Assembly (NCBI GenBank): GCA_037833965.1 | Contig: AP031355.1 | Location: 17,323,501 to 17,387,500 of the forward strand | Direction: 5' to 3' | Length of the DNA: 64,000 nucleotides | From: Marchantia polymorpha subsp. ruderalis | Taxonomy: Eukaryota > Streptophyta > Marchantiopsida > Marchantiales > Marchantiaceae | Part shown: positions 12,201 to 23,100 of the stretch, piece after piece | How the letters are laid out: every line of letters starts with the position of its first letter | Numbering within the stretch: the stretch's first letter is position 1 | The notes under the pieces: model-generated | Seen by the model: only the letters and a program-made list of their open reading frames with translations | Told to the model about the DNA's origin: nothing | Database searches by the model: none | Translations under genes and position numbers: made by a program

Positions 12201-15200
12201 TTGAATTTACATTTTATTTCTTCCATAATGTTCGAATAATAATATTCTTCTATACTCATCTTTGTGTTGTTTTGTGGAGCACGGTAAGACCACGAATAAT
12301 TTTTTTTAATAATTTTTGTTTTCAAAACTACTTCATGAGCTTCTTTGTACTTATAATAGGGTAATATTATTGAAAGATCATCTTTACATTGAACGTTATT
12401 CTTTTGATCTTTGTCAAGTTTGGTAAAACTTGACATTGTGATCTATCATTTCAATGTATAAAATGAACAATTATAACAAATTCTTGTTTCTTCTTGAAAC
12501 ATTCCATTTTTTTTTACATATTTTTACTTGTAAATTTGGAATCAATGGTGTTAAATTTCACCTTCAAATTTTTGTGTCAATTTTTGTGATGATGCACAAA
12601 TTTCTTTACAACAATTTTTTTTTCAATTCATTAGCATCTTACCAAATAAATCACAAATGTTATTTGATATTTCACTGCGTGTGATTACACGAATACTCAA
12701 AATTTATTAAATGATTGTAATTGTTTCATTCATTAATACTGAATTGTTTATCTTTATCTCATTGTGTATTTGATGTTTCAAATCTTGTTTAATATCTAAA
12801 TTTTATTTTGTTTCTTCTATATATGATAAATATCTGAAGATAATTTTTTTTTAAATATTAATGTATGTTCTGTTTATGTGTCAAGTATCACAATTTATTT
12901 TATTTTTTTTAAATCAATAAATTAAATCCTTTGTAGATATCTACAAAGGATTTAATTCAACACAAATTAAAAAATATTTTTTTAACAATATTCGTACACA
13001 CATAATGTATTATAGAAGCATCTTATACATAAAATAAGATATCATAAACATTATTGAAATATATTTAGAAACATAAAATTGAGACAAATGTTATTCATCT
13101 TTATGATCAAAATTTTTAAAACCTTTAGTGCTCAACTATTCTTGTCTGCTTTCATGCTACATGATTGTTTAAATATAAAAAAAAATTGATTTCATGCGCA
13201 ATGTCTTCAAGTCATATTCTATTTGTTTATGTAGTGTCATTGATTTGATTTAAATTTTTGATTTTGAGCTGTTTGTTTTATTATTTGTTTAGTTCTCATT
13301 ATCCAATGAAGATATTTTATTTTTTTATGACAAACTGCTCTATATATCACTATACTCTTGCTTTTACCAACTTTTTTGTTTTAGCCATGATGATATTAAG
13401 TATATAATTAATGTCAAATAATGTTTTTATGCTTTTTGTCATTCATTCTTATACAAAGTAAGATTGATGAATATACAAACTTCAACAAATGAATTAAAAA
13501 AGTTAAATTAATACTATAATAATAATATAGTATTTTTTATCATAATTGTTTTACAAGAATATTTTCACATTTTGCAATCAATATATTGTTCTAATTTTAT
13601 ATAAAATGTTGATGATTAAAATTTAATTATATTATAAACTAAAAATTTGAATTTTCAATGATATTTTTGACTCTATCACTCAAGTCATAAAATTTGCAAC
13701 TCAATTTTTTACATTGCACATTAACAAATTAAGAAACAAAGTATGAATGTCAAACAAATTAAAGATCAACTTTTGTGATATTGAATTTCTATTAAACATT
13801 TCCATGTGTGCAAAATCACAAGTTTTATTTTACAACTCTTCATACATGAAAATCAATAAACTCTGCTAGTTATCATATGATTTAAGAATTAAACACTATT
13901 ATTTCAACTTTGTTATTTTATGAAATCTCATTCATATTCAAGAAAGAATAAGTTACTTCTACTGGCATTGGCATTGTAACATTTGAAATTACAAAAATAG
14001 TTCAAAGATGAAACACAATTCTGAAGATAAAAAATACTAAAAATAATTTTTTTTTCTATTATATAGATTTTATCAACAAATATAAAAAATTAAAATCTCA
14101 TCTTCATTATACATTTCACTCATAATGGATTGATGACGTATCAAATAATTTTTAATGAATACACATATTGCTAACATGTTGTTTTCAACTAATATATTAA
14201 CCAATGTGCTAAATTTGTATCTTACAAACACAATGATTGCTGATGTGTTGTTATCAACAAACACATTTATTTTCTATCTGTTCTTAAACTTGTTTCATTT
14301 GTCTTATGATCTACATTTCATTTGTCTTCTTCAATTTTTGTTGGGTTGTCATAAATGTAGTCAAGTTAAACTATATGAAATTTGTTGATTCAAATTCATA
14401 CATGATTAAAAAAAAACAAGTATCCAAGAGATATCTTTCATGTTATTCGATACTCTCATGTATATTTTTTTATTGCAATTATATTTGCTCTTGCCAATGT
14501 CTGTATCTTTGGTTAAAATTATTCAAAATATGGAATTGATACTCTTTGTCAAATCATAAACATTAAAATGACCATCCGAGACTTGATACAAAAATGCTAT
14601 AACATAGCTTGTATCATATTTATTATAAACTTTTTTACTCTATCCAATATCAACTCAAAGTTATAATCAAATCTAGTTATGATATTCTCATATAAAAATC
14701 TACTCAGCTACTTTTCATTAGTAGATTTGAGTAATATAATCTCTACCCATTTGATAAGATAATCATTATTTGTCACAGTGAACTTATTTTTCTCATGGTA
14801 TAATAAAATTAATTTTAGGTTGATATTTTAAGGCAATTTAAATTTTATTGTAGTCATTACAATCATATTCAAAACAATAACACTTATGTCTTGAAATTTT
14901 TAGTTTTAAATAATAAATCATAGTTTTATTTCTTTGTAACAACATTCAACTAATCGTAATCTACACATATACATAATTTACAATTTTTTTTCACTTTCAC
15001 AGTAACAGACACACATTTTGAATTTTTTACTCGTAAATAAAATCGGCCGTTAAAAGCGATTGTTGTAACAAGCCGCTTGATCCTTGTAAGAGAAAGATAT
15101 AGTTTGTGGACTCTATTGGCATCTAAGCATATCAATCTTAAACCATTACTAAATTATCATACGTCTAACTGTATTGAAGAGACTATAATCTCGAATGAAC

Positions 15201-15407
15201 ATATATTTCTATATCGAAACTATATATATAACAACATATTTAGTAGTAGATATATATTGGAAAATCTTTACGTCACAAGTAAAAATGTCTACTCTTACTC
15301 CAAGCTGTCTGTTCATCTTCGACGACGCCGAGGTCTGCCATTTGTTTCGTTTGATCTTTCAAAACCGTTTTTCCAAGATCAAGTTTAGATTTTTTTCACG
15401 TCGAACT
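9241..15407. other. AT-rich repeat-derived block, no gene recognised
   Basis: About 6 kb of very AT-rich DNA. Open frames reach at most about 103 codons, are dominated by F, I, K, N, Y and L, and show no domain. The composition matches the decayed retroelement relics further right, so old transposon debris is the likely origin, but I could not assign it to a family. TTTA repeats occur near 9735-9752. At 14167 and 14236 a sequence beginning ATTGCT recurs with period 69 and moderate identity. Confidence 0.55.
12920..12957. repeat. 38 bp perfect palindrome
   Basis: The sequence reads the same on both strands from 12920 to 12957, centred on GATATC, with no spacer. Its flanks do not continue the symmetry. 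It stands out because it is perfect within a degraded AT-rich background and contains a GC-bearing core (CCTTTG / CAAAGG). Confidence 0.9.
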
Positions 15408-16217
15408 TGTGAGACCGGATGTTGCACATGTGTACAAACTTGTAAAAGTAGTCAAGTGATTAATGATGATTAGCCAAGACATAGCTAAGTCTAGCTAGTT
15501 ATGACAAAACTAGTTAATTATAACTAAGTTTATCTAGTCATGACTAAATTTAACTATAATATATATATATATATTACGAAATAATTAGCGAATTTCTAGA
15601 AGATTAGGATGAGCATTTTTATTTTGTATTTTACAAAGGTCAAATTCCAAGAGATTAGACTTGTGACTAGAAGTTTGGATTTGAATGGTTTGACTAAATG
15701 TATGAAAGATGATTGGCTAGATTAAGTACAATGTTGATGTAGAAGTTTTAAAGCTTCCAATGGCATGTCGCCACCTCAACCTTGGATTTCGGAAACTTCT
15801 ATAAAGTTTAGATAGATTAATGTAATGTTAACACGTATAGTGAGTTAGTCAAATCTACCTAATGAAAAGTGAGTTAGGAGAAATTACCACATGTTATTAT
15901 GGTAATTTCTTAAGTAGTATAAATAAAGAGCTAGAGTAGCGACTTTCAAGCAATTTTGGAGTGTTCATTGTTGAGATTTGTTTCATGAATAAAGGAGTGA
16001 GATTTTTCAGTATCTTGGAGTATCGACGTGTGTTTTATTTATTCTAAATAGAGTGATGTGCGAAAAGTTTGTGTGAATTGAGTGATGTATCAAGAGATCT
16101 TGTGAGAGTATGTTTTGAACACGAGTATGAGCGAGAATCCTAGTATTTTAGAACCATGATGAGGTACCACAAAGACATATGAGGTAAACCGTAGTGAGAG
16201 TCAGCCCTTAGGTTGCA
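15408..16217 (+). mobile_element. Decayed LTR relic of the local Ty3 family
   Basis: The stretch starts TGTGAGACC and ends GGTTGCA, matching the ends of the intact LTRs at 17968 and 24965. It is alignable throughout, including the repeated CTAGCTAGTTATGAC motifs, a TATA-like box near 15915 and the 3' end. At 810 bp it is slightly shorter than the intact 858 bp LTR. It carries many transitions and lacks the 31 bp internal duplication seen in the young LTRs. No internal region follows it and I could not see a target duplication, so it is either an old solo LTR or one end of a deleted element. Confidence 0.8.
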
Positions 16218-16302
16218 AACCATGAAGATAATCCAATAATTTCAAGAAAGATGAATTCAAATTGGAATGTTCAATCCAACTATACTTGCTACAGTAAACT
16301 AT

Positions 16303-16446
16303 TCACTCTTTTGACTCTGGCTTCAAATCCTTGCATTTGTCATATGCAATCAGGGTTTTCACTAAATTTTCCATAGCTTCAACCTCTTCAATGTCAGTCT
16401 CTGCCTTCTTCTTGTCTCGACTCTGATTGCTATTATTTTGTAATAT
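16303..16446 (-). pseudogene. Short coding-like fragment between two LTR relics
   Basis: On the minus strand a frame of about 47 codons reads as a hydrophilic, acidic and lysine-rich peptide ending in DLKPESKE and a stop, with an internal Met about 20 codons in. Its base composition is less AT-biased than the flanking relics. It has no recognisable domain. It could be a captured exon fragment, part of another element's gag, or chance. Confidence 0.25.
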
Positions 16447-16484
16447 TTATTATTAATAGTATTTAAAATAGCCAATTAGTTGAT

Positions 16485-17800
16485 CATAATTAGCTTATGT
16501 TTAACTAAGTCTAGCTAGTTATAATTAAATATATCTACTTATGACTAAATTTACTTATAATAAATATATTTGGGATGATTAAAAGAGTTCTAAAAGATGT
16601 AAATGAGCACAACTATTTTGTTTTATATCAAATTATAGATTTCAATGATGAGATACTTTGACTACATAATTGGTTTGACTAAGTAATATATACTTTATTG
16701 GTTAGACTAAGTGTATGTTCTAGAAATTTGAAAGTTTAAAATTACATGTATGTTGAGGTTAACTCAAATTAAGAAGTAAACGCGGATCTTAGCTATTTGT
16801 AGCTAGGACGATCGCCTGGATTGGAGATAAATACCTTGGCTTTCGCCTTGTACGTATGTCTTGTGTGAGAAACTTGAAATAAAGTGCTCTAGATATATTA
16901 TGAGCTGTCGCATAAATATCAAATGTAAATTTGAGTGACAGTAAGTTCAAAGGTTGCATTTTTAGTTTCGTTGCCTAGAATTTAATATAGAAAAAAAAAT
17001 GTTTAGGATTTGGTTTTACATCTAGAGAAAAAATGTAAATGAAAGATCACTTGGAACTAATACCAGAAAATGAAAGAGCAGAGAGCATGCTTGAAAATAT
17101 GTCATGCGAATAAATATTTTCATACAATCAACAACGTAGACATGTTACTTACACACACATTATGTGTTACACTATATGACGAGAGAAGTTCTAGAAGATT
17201 TGAATGAGCATTTATATTTTGTCTCGTACAAAAATATAGATTCTAAGAGAAAATACTTTTAACTTCATGTTTAATTTTGACTGGTTTGACAAAATAAAGG
17301 AAAACTTCATTAGTTAGTCTAAATCTAATGTTGACTTAGTGGCATGTGGAGGTTATAGAAGTTGGAAAGACACAAATGACATATCATCAACTTAATCTAG
17401 GAATTAGTAAATATATATCAGGTTTAGGAGTATAATGACATGTAGTCACATATTGATAACTAGTCAAACTTCCTGTGATTTATCTTTGTAAAAGTAAATT
17501 AGGTAAAATTTATCATTTGTTACTATGGTAAATTCTTAAGTATTATATATACAGAGTTATAAAAGATACTCTTAAGCAAGTTTGGAGACTTCATGTGTAG
17601 AGACTTGTTTCATATATGAAAAAGTGGCAATTTTCAGTACCTTATAGTCTCGATATGTGTGTGAGTTGGAGTGATACATTAAGAGATTGTGTGAGTGGGT
17701 GTTTGCGCTATGAGTATAAGGAGTAATCGTAGTTTTCTATAATAATGATAAACTACAGCAAAGCCATCTGAGCTAAATTTAAGTGAGAGTCGGTATCGTG
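16485..17800 (+). mobile_element. Internally deleted relic of the local Ty3 family
   Basis: From about 16485 to 16750 the sequence aligns with the 5' half of the intact LTR. From about 16935 to 17110 it aligns with the LTR 3' end (GGTTGCA), the primer site and the first part of the leader up to the segment matching 18960. From about 17180 to 17800 it aligns with the 3' two-thirds of the LTR. The simplest reading is one old element with most of its interior lost. The piece at about 16755-16900 differs from the young LTR but resembles 55273-55420, which points to a second LTR subtype. G-to-A changes are frequent in the leader part. Confidence 0.65.
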
Positions 17801-17963
17801 CGAATACATGAAAGATAAAACACATACGTACTTGAAAAGTACGGGATTTCCCCATTGGAAACCAGTCGGTTTGATTACCTTTCTGGCAACAAAACCGTCA
17901 ACGTCACAAGCATAAGTCGAGCTCAACCATCTCCACACTTGGAGATTTCAAGTCGACTCTCGC

Positions 17964-17967
17964 GGGC
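17964..17967. repeat. Target site duplication, left copy (GGGC)
   Basis: The four bases GGGC directly precede the left LTR and recur directly after the right LTR at 25823-25826. A fifth base does not match. Four bases is slightly shorter than the usual five for Ty3 elements. Confidence 0.75.
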
Positions 17968-18825
17968 TGTAAGACCGGGTGTTGCACATATGTACTAAGT
18001 CTTAGAAGTGGTCAAGGGAATAAGGATGATTAGCCAAGGCATAGCTAAGACTAGCTAGTTATGACTAAACTAGTTAGTTATAACTAAGTTTATCTAGTCA
18101 TGACTAAGTTTAGCTACAATGTCTATAGTTGGCGGAATAATTAGCGGAGTTCTAGAAGAATGGAGTGAGCACTTCTATTTTGTCCTTTACAAGGAGTGAG
18201 CACTTCTATTTTGTCTTATACAAAAGTTCTAGATTCCAAGGGATTAGATATTTGACTAGAAGCTTGGATTTGATTGGTTTGACTAAATGTATGAAAGATG
18301 ATTGGCTAGACTAAGTCTAATGTTGACTTAGTGGCTAGGAAGCTTGTAGAAGTTTAAAAGCTTCAAATGGCATGTCGCCACCTCAACCTTGGATTCCAGA
18401 AGCTTCTAGAAGGTTTAGGTAGGCCAATGGCATGTTGCCACGTAGAGAAGGTTAGTCAAACTTACCTAGGTAAAAGTAAGTTAGGAGAAATTACCACATG
18501 TTACTATGGTAACTTCTCAAGTAGTATAAATAGAGAGGTAGAGTAGCACCTCTCAAGCAAGTTTGGAGAGTCATGTGTGAGGACTTGTTTCAGTAATGAA
18601 GGAGTGAAGTTTTTGAGTATCTTGGAGTATCGACGTGTGTTTGCATTTATGTGAAGAGGGTGATGTGAGGAGAGTTGTGTGTGAGTTGGAGTGATACATG
18701 AGAGTTTGTAAGAGAAGGTGTTTGGGACATGAGTGAGAGTATGAATCTTAGTCTTCTAGAACCATGATGCGCTACCACAAAGCCATCAGAGGTAAACCTG
18801 AGTGAGAGTCAGCCCGGAGGTTGCA
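17968..18825 (+). repeat. Left LTR
   Basis: 858 bp, TG...CA, starting TGTAAGACCGGG and ending GGTTGCA. It contains repeated CTAGCTAGTTATGACT-like motifs, a 31 bp tandem duplication (18162-18192 and 18193-18223, each starting GGAGTGAGC) and a TATA box at 18525-18532. I saw no difference from the right LTR. Confidence 0.95.
18525..18532 (+). promoter_or_regulatory. TATA box of the left LTR
   Basis: TATAAATA, the best core-promoter match in the LTR, with the same motif at the same offset in the right LTR (25522-25529). Transcription should start a few tens of bases downstream, which would make the LTR 3' third the R-U5 part (inference). Confidence 0.7.
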
Positions 18826-18829
18826 TTTT

Positions 18830-18846
18830 TGGTTCCGTTGCCGGGA
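18830..18846 (+). other. Primer binding site, tRNA-Asp-like
   Basis: TGGTTCCGTTGCCGGGA begins 5 bases after the LTR end. It closely resembles the Athila primer site complementary to the 3' end of tRNA-Asp, with two differences near its start. The relics at about 16950 and 26000 keep degraded versions. Confidence 0.75.
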
Positions 18847-19502
18847 CCTCAATCTAGAAGGCGGAATGTTTAGGATTCGATTTCTAGCTCGAGAGAAAGT
18901 ATCCATGAGGGATCACTTGGTGTTAACATTGGGGAATGAAAGAGCGGAGAGTGTGCTTGAGAGCGAAATTCCATTTGTTTATCCCATAGTCTCATATGAT
19001 AGCCTAGAAGTGATTTTGTATGTTTTGTTCACGTAAACATGTCTTTTTGAGAGAAAAGTGATCTTAGACACCGAAAAGTATTTTTGAAGGTATTCTTCAA
19101 AGTTTTTATTGATTTTAGAGTGAAAGATAGAGAAAATTTACGTTTTTGTTTCAGGTCCAGATCATGTGTTAACAGAAAGATATGAGAGTTAGAAGTTGAG
19201 TGGGTTTTCACGGGTATCAAAAGTCTGCTCTCTGGAAAGTTTGTACAGAGTTGATTACTTTTTCTGTATTTCAATTTAGGCTTTGAAACTTCGTACGAGT
19301 GTGTATTGGAAGATAAGCTACGTTTGAGTCAAAATTTCACTGAGAGATCACGTCTAGAGACGAAGTTATGTTGATTTGAAGTTGAGGGGGTACAAAAGCA
19401 AGATAACAAAGCAAAAGTTTTTGATTTCTTTATTCACAGTTTTCGTCAAGTAGATAGCGTTTCTGGGAGAGGTCTTTTGAGTGGTTTCTACCTTATGGGA
19501 AA

Positions 19503-19946
19503 ATGAGTGAACAAGAAGGTTGGAAGGTTAGGTTATCCAAAGTACCTCAAGGCTTGGATGTTATAGTGTCTTTAGACTCCAATACAAGAGAATTCAAGGT
19601 GGAGTTTGAAGAAAGAGTAGTGAGTCAATCTCCAAGAGTCAAACGTGAAACTTGTTTTTATTGTGGAGAGGAGGGCCATAAGGTTGTCAATTGTTCCCTG
19701 CGGAACAAAGATAGAAGATTGAGGAGCAAGAGGAACTTGGGAGATTTGAAACTTCACTTGGGACCATCATCGCCACATGAATCCCAAAGCGCCACCTTCT
19801 GTGACAATTGCGGAGTGATTGGGCTACCAGCGGGACACGAATGCAGCGGAGTGAAGGCACTTCTGGAATCACTTGTGGAAGGGTTTGACGGCAAGCTAAG
19901 TGCTGAAACAGAGAAAGTGACCTCAGCGGGTTCAAGCTCCAACTGA
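19503..19946 (+). CDS. Retroelement ORF1 with zinc knuckle, upstream of gag
   Basis: 147 residues, ATG start, placed 228 bp ahead of gag-pol. Residues 51-64 form a CX2CX4HX4C zinc knuckle (CFYCGEEGHKVVNC). A second Cys/His cluster, CX2CX8HXC, lies at about 100-114. The middle is basic (RNKDRRLRSKR). Nucleic-acid binding is the likely property; the role is unknown. The frame that opens at 19921 (+1 relative to ORF1) stays open to a stop ending at 20126 and reads as acidic and hydrophilic, so the protein may once have been, or may by frameshifting still be, about 60 residues longer. The relic at 26590-26882 carries a mutated ORF1, so it is an old component of the family. Tat-lineage Ogre elements also have an extra ORF before gag, but I cannot show homology. 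Confidence 0.7.
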   Translation: MSEQEGWKVRLSKVPQGLDVIVSLDSNTREFKVEFEERVVSQSPRVKRETCFYCGEEGHKVVNCSLRNKDRRLRSKRNLGDLKLHLGPSSPHESQSATFCDNCGVIGLPAGHECSGVKALLESLVEGFDGKLSAETEKVTSAGSSSN

Positions 19947-20143
19947 AGATGGAGATCATCATTCGAATGATGGAGAAGATGATGATGAGGGTAAGACTCA
20001 TCGTATGCCTAGGAGAGGAGAGAGCTTTGGCTATCTTGGAACAACCAATTCCTTTTGTGTTTCCTTTGATGAATTACTCAAGGATGGAGTTAGTGTTGTT
20101 TATATTGTATTAGGAAGCCCCATATAAATTTCCAATAGAAAAG

Positions 20144-20164
20144 AAAAAAAAAAAAAAAAAAAAA
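20144..20164 (+). promoter_or_regulatory. A21 tract just upstream of the gag-pol start
   Basis: A run of 21 adenines ends 10 bases before the gag-pol ATG at 20175. Because ORF1 lies upstream on the same RNA, gag-pol is a second cistron, and an unstructured poly(A) leader could favour its internal initiation. That function is inference; the tract could also be slippage-expanded sequence. Confidence 0.4.
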
Positions 20165-20174
20165 TTAGTTGGAA

Positions 20175-23100
20175 ATGGGGAAGCTTCCGGTATTTTATGG
20201 GAGGGAGAATGAGGATGTAGAAGCTTTTGTTAGGGACTTCAAGAGGGCTTGCATAGGAAACAATGAGAGGAAGAAAGACGAGTGGGCTATGCTTTTGCCG
20301 GATTTCTTGGAGGATTCTGCTCTCAAGTGGTACAAGGAGTACAAGAGGGAGCATTCGGAGGACGACACGTGGGAGACATTAACGGAGAACCTGATCGAAA
20401 ACTTTCTTCCCAGTGAAAGTTATGAAAAGTTGATGTGTGAGGTCACCTTCTTGAAACAAGGAGAGAACGAGAAGGTGAGGACCTATGTGGAGAGAACCGA
20501 GAAGTTGGAATCTAGATTCCACGTGGTGTTGAGGAAGGGCGGAGACGAAGTGGATGCTACAATGGTGGGGATAAGGGCGATGCTCATGAAGAACTTCGTT
20601 GGAGGTTTGAGACCAGAGATTCGAAGTAAGGTGAGATACGAGAAGCCCTCTTCTAAGGCTGAAGCCATTCGAATTGCTATTAGAATGGAGGAGAGCTTAG
20701 AAGATGATGATTCTAGCTTGGTGGCTAGAGAAGTAGCTCCACCGGTTGTAGGAAGGTCTATTGTTTCAAACACTTCTACTTCATCCACGATAGCGAATCC
20801 TAGTGTGGATTTTCAAAATGAGTTGAAATCTATCACGGAGACTCTAGCAGATCTCAAGATCAATGTAGTACAGTTGTGGGAGAAGAGGAATCAGAACGTA
20901 GTAGGAGGCTCTAGGGGGTATGGAAATTATCCTCCAAGAGGAAATCCACCTTCAGGAAACTTTGCGGTTTCTTGCTTTTCTTGTGGAGGTCCTCATTTTC
21001 AGAGGAATTGTCCTAACCCTCGACAACATGATGGAGTTCGGCACAACAACAATGCACCGGCCACGCAACAAGCCAAGGATAAGGGAGTAGCATCCATTGA
21101 TGTATTCCCTCATCAATGCACTTTTGAGAAAGGGGAGAGCTCAAAATCGAAAGTGGATATCCTTGCTCATGAGAAGAAGCGGGCCCGATTTGCGGACGAG
21201 TCGATTTTCATGGAAGACACGCCAAGTCGAAGTACACGGTCAAGTGGAGTGAGTCAACCAAGAGTACCAAGGAAGAAGTTGGGCATGGATGACTTTTCCA
21301 TTTCATCTTCTCAAGCTAAGTATGACGTGGTGGAGGATGTAGGAAATCAGAAGGCCAATATAACAGTTGGTCAGCTGATTGCCTTGAATCCAGCCATTCG
21401 GAAGGAGTTAAGAGGAGGTCTTATCTCCACAAGGACCAAGAAGCGGAAATCTAAGGGGAAGGCTCACATGACCAATGTGGGAGTTGGGGTGGTGGATGCG
21501 GCTGCTTCGGAGGTATGTACACATGCTTCAAAGATCGAAGTGAGGATCAATGGACATGATGTATCAGATGTGTTGGTTGATGGTGGATCGGCTGTGAATG
21601 CCATGTCTGAGAGGTTGATGCAGAAGTTGGGTATGCAACCTTCTAGACCTTCTAGCATAATTGTTGGTATGGCCAACAAACAGAAGGTAAGACCACTGGG
21701 GGTGGTAGACAAAGTTGTGGTTAGTGTGAGGGGAGTGCAAACTTTGCTTTCCTTCCAAATTCTCAAGGAAGCTAGCTACGACTTGCTGTTGGGACGTCCT
21801 TGGTTGAGGGCGGTAAGGACTACGGACCGATGGCACAAGGGCTATTTGAGGATAGGCCCAAAGAACCATCGAGTTAAGGTTCCTTTGACGAGAGGAGGGG
21901 AATCCACCACTGACTCAGATAGACCAACTGACGAGTATTGGGAATCTGAGAGTGAAGAGAGTGGTAGCTTTTCAGAAGTTGACACAGACATCTCAACTTC
22001 TGATCAAGAAACATCATCGGAGTACTCTTCTGATGATAATGTTCAAGTACAAGTCATTGCTGCCATGGAGTTGTTGCCTAGGCCTGGAGTGAAGAAAGAT
22101 CCTGACAAAGTGGAGATGAGCGAAGAGGAGGTGTGTCGACGACTGTCCACTCTCAGGTTTGGTCCCAAGGTTACCAAGGAGGAAAAGGCAAAGTTTCTGG
22201 ATATATTTCGCAAATATATTCATGTTTTTGCCTTTAGTTACAAGGATCTTAAGCATGTGACGTTGGAGACTCATCGCATCGAGTTGGAGGAGAAAGCTCG
22301 TCCTATTCGGCAAAAGCAACGCCGAATAAATCCACCTACGGCTCTTGTGGTGAAGGAGGAGATCGACAAGCTCAAGGAGGCTGGCTTCATCTACGAGGTA
22401 GAAAATTCTGAATGGGTGTCTCCAATTGTGATAGTGAAGAAGAAGAATGGTAAGCTACGAGTGTGCGTAGATTACAAAAAGTTGAATGCTGTCACAAAGA
22501 AAGACTACTATCCCTTGCCTTTCATAGATGAGATTCTAGAGGAGGTTGCTGGCCATGAGTGGTATAGTTTTGGAGATGGTTATAGTGGCTATAACCAAAT
22601 CCAAATTGCCTTAGAAGACCAACTCAAAACAACTTTTACTACTCCATGGGGAACCTTCGCTTTTAGAGTGATGCCGTTTGGTCTATGTAATGCTCTTGCC
22701 ACTTTTCAAAGGTTCATGAATAGAGTGTTTGAACCTTTCATTGGAAAGTTTGTAAGGGATTTCATAGATGATTTTTGTGTTTACGGGAGGAAAGCGGATC
22801 ATTTTGATCATTTGATCAAAATACTTCAACGGCTGGAGGAAGCTAAGGCTTCACTCAATCCAGAAAAATGCATTTTTGGATGTGAGGAAGGCCTATTGTT
22901 GGGGCATATCATCTCCAAGAATGGTATAGCGGTGGACCCAGAGAAGGTGACACGGATCATGGAGTTACCTTTTCCGGCGACTTTAACCAAGTTGAGGCAA
23001 TTCCTTGGTATGGTGGGGTACTATCGACGGTTCATCTTGTCCTTCTCCAACAAAGCTCATGCCTTGACAAATTACATGAAGAAGGGAGTGGAGTACGAAC

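Noticed and set aside
12176-15473. AT-rich frames of 60-103 codons
   Set aside because: Amino-acid content simply reflects AT-rich DNA and no motif is visible.
20169-20174. Start of gag-pol at 20169
   Set aside because: The codon there is TTG; the first ATG is at 20175.
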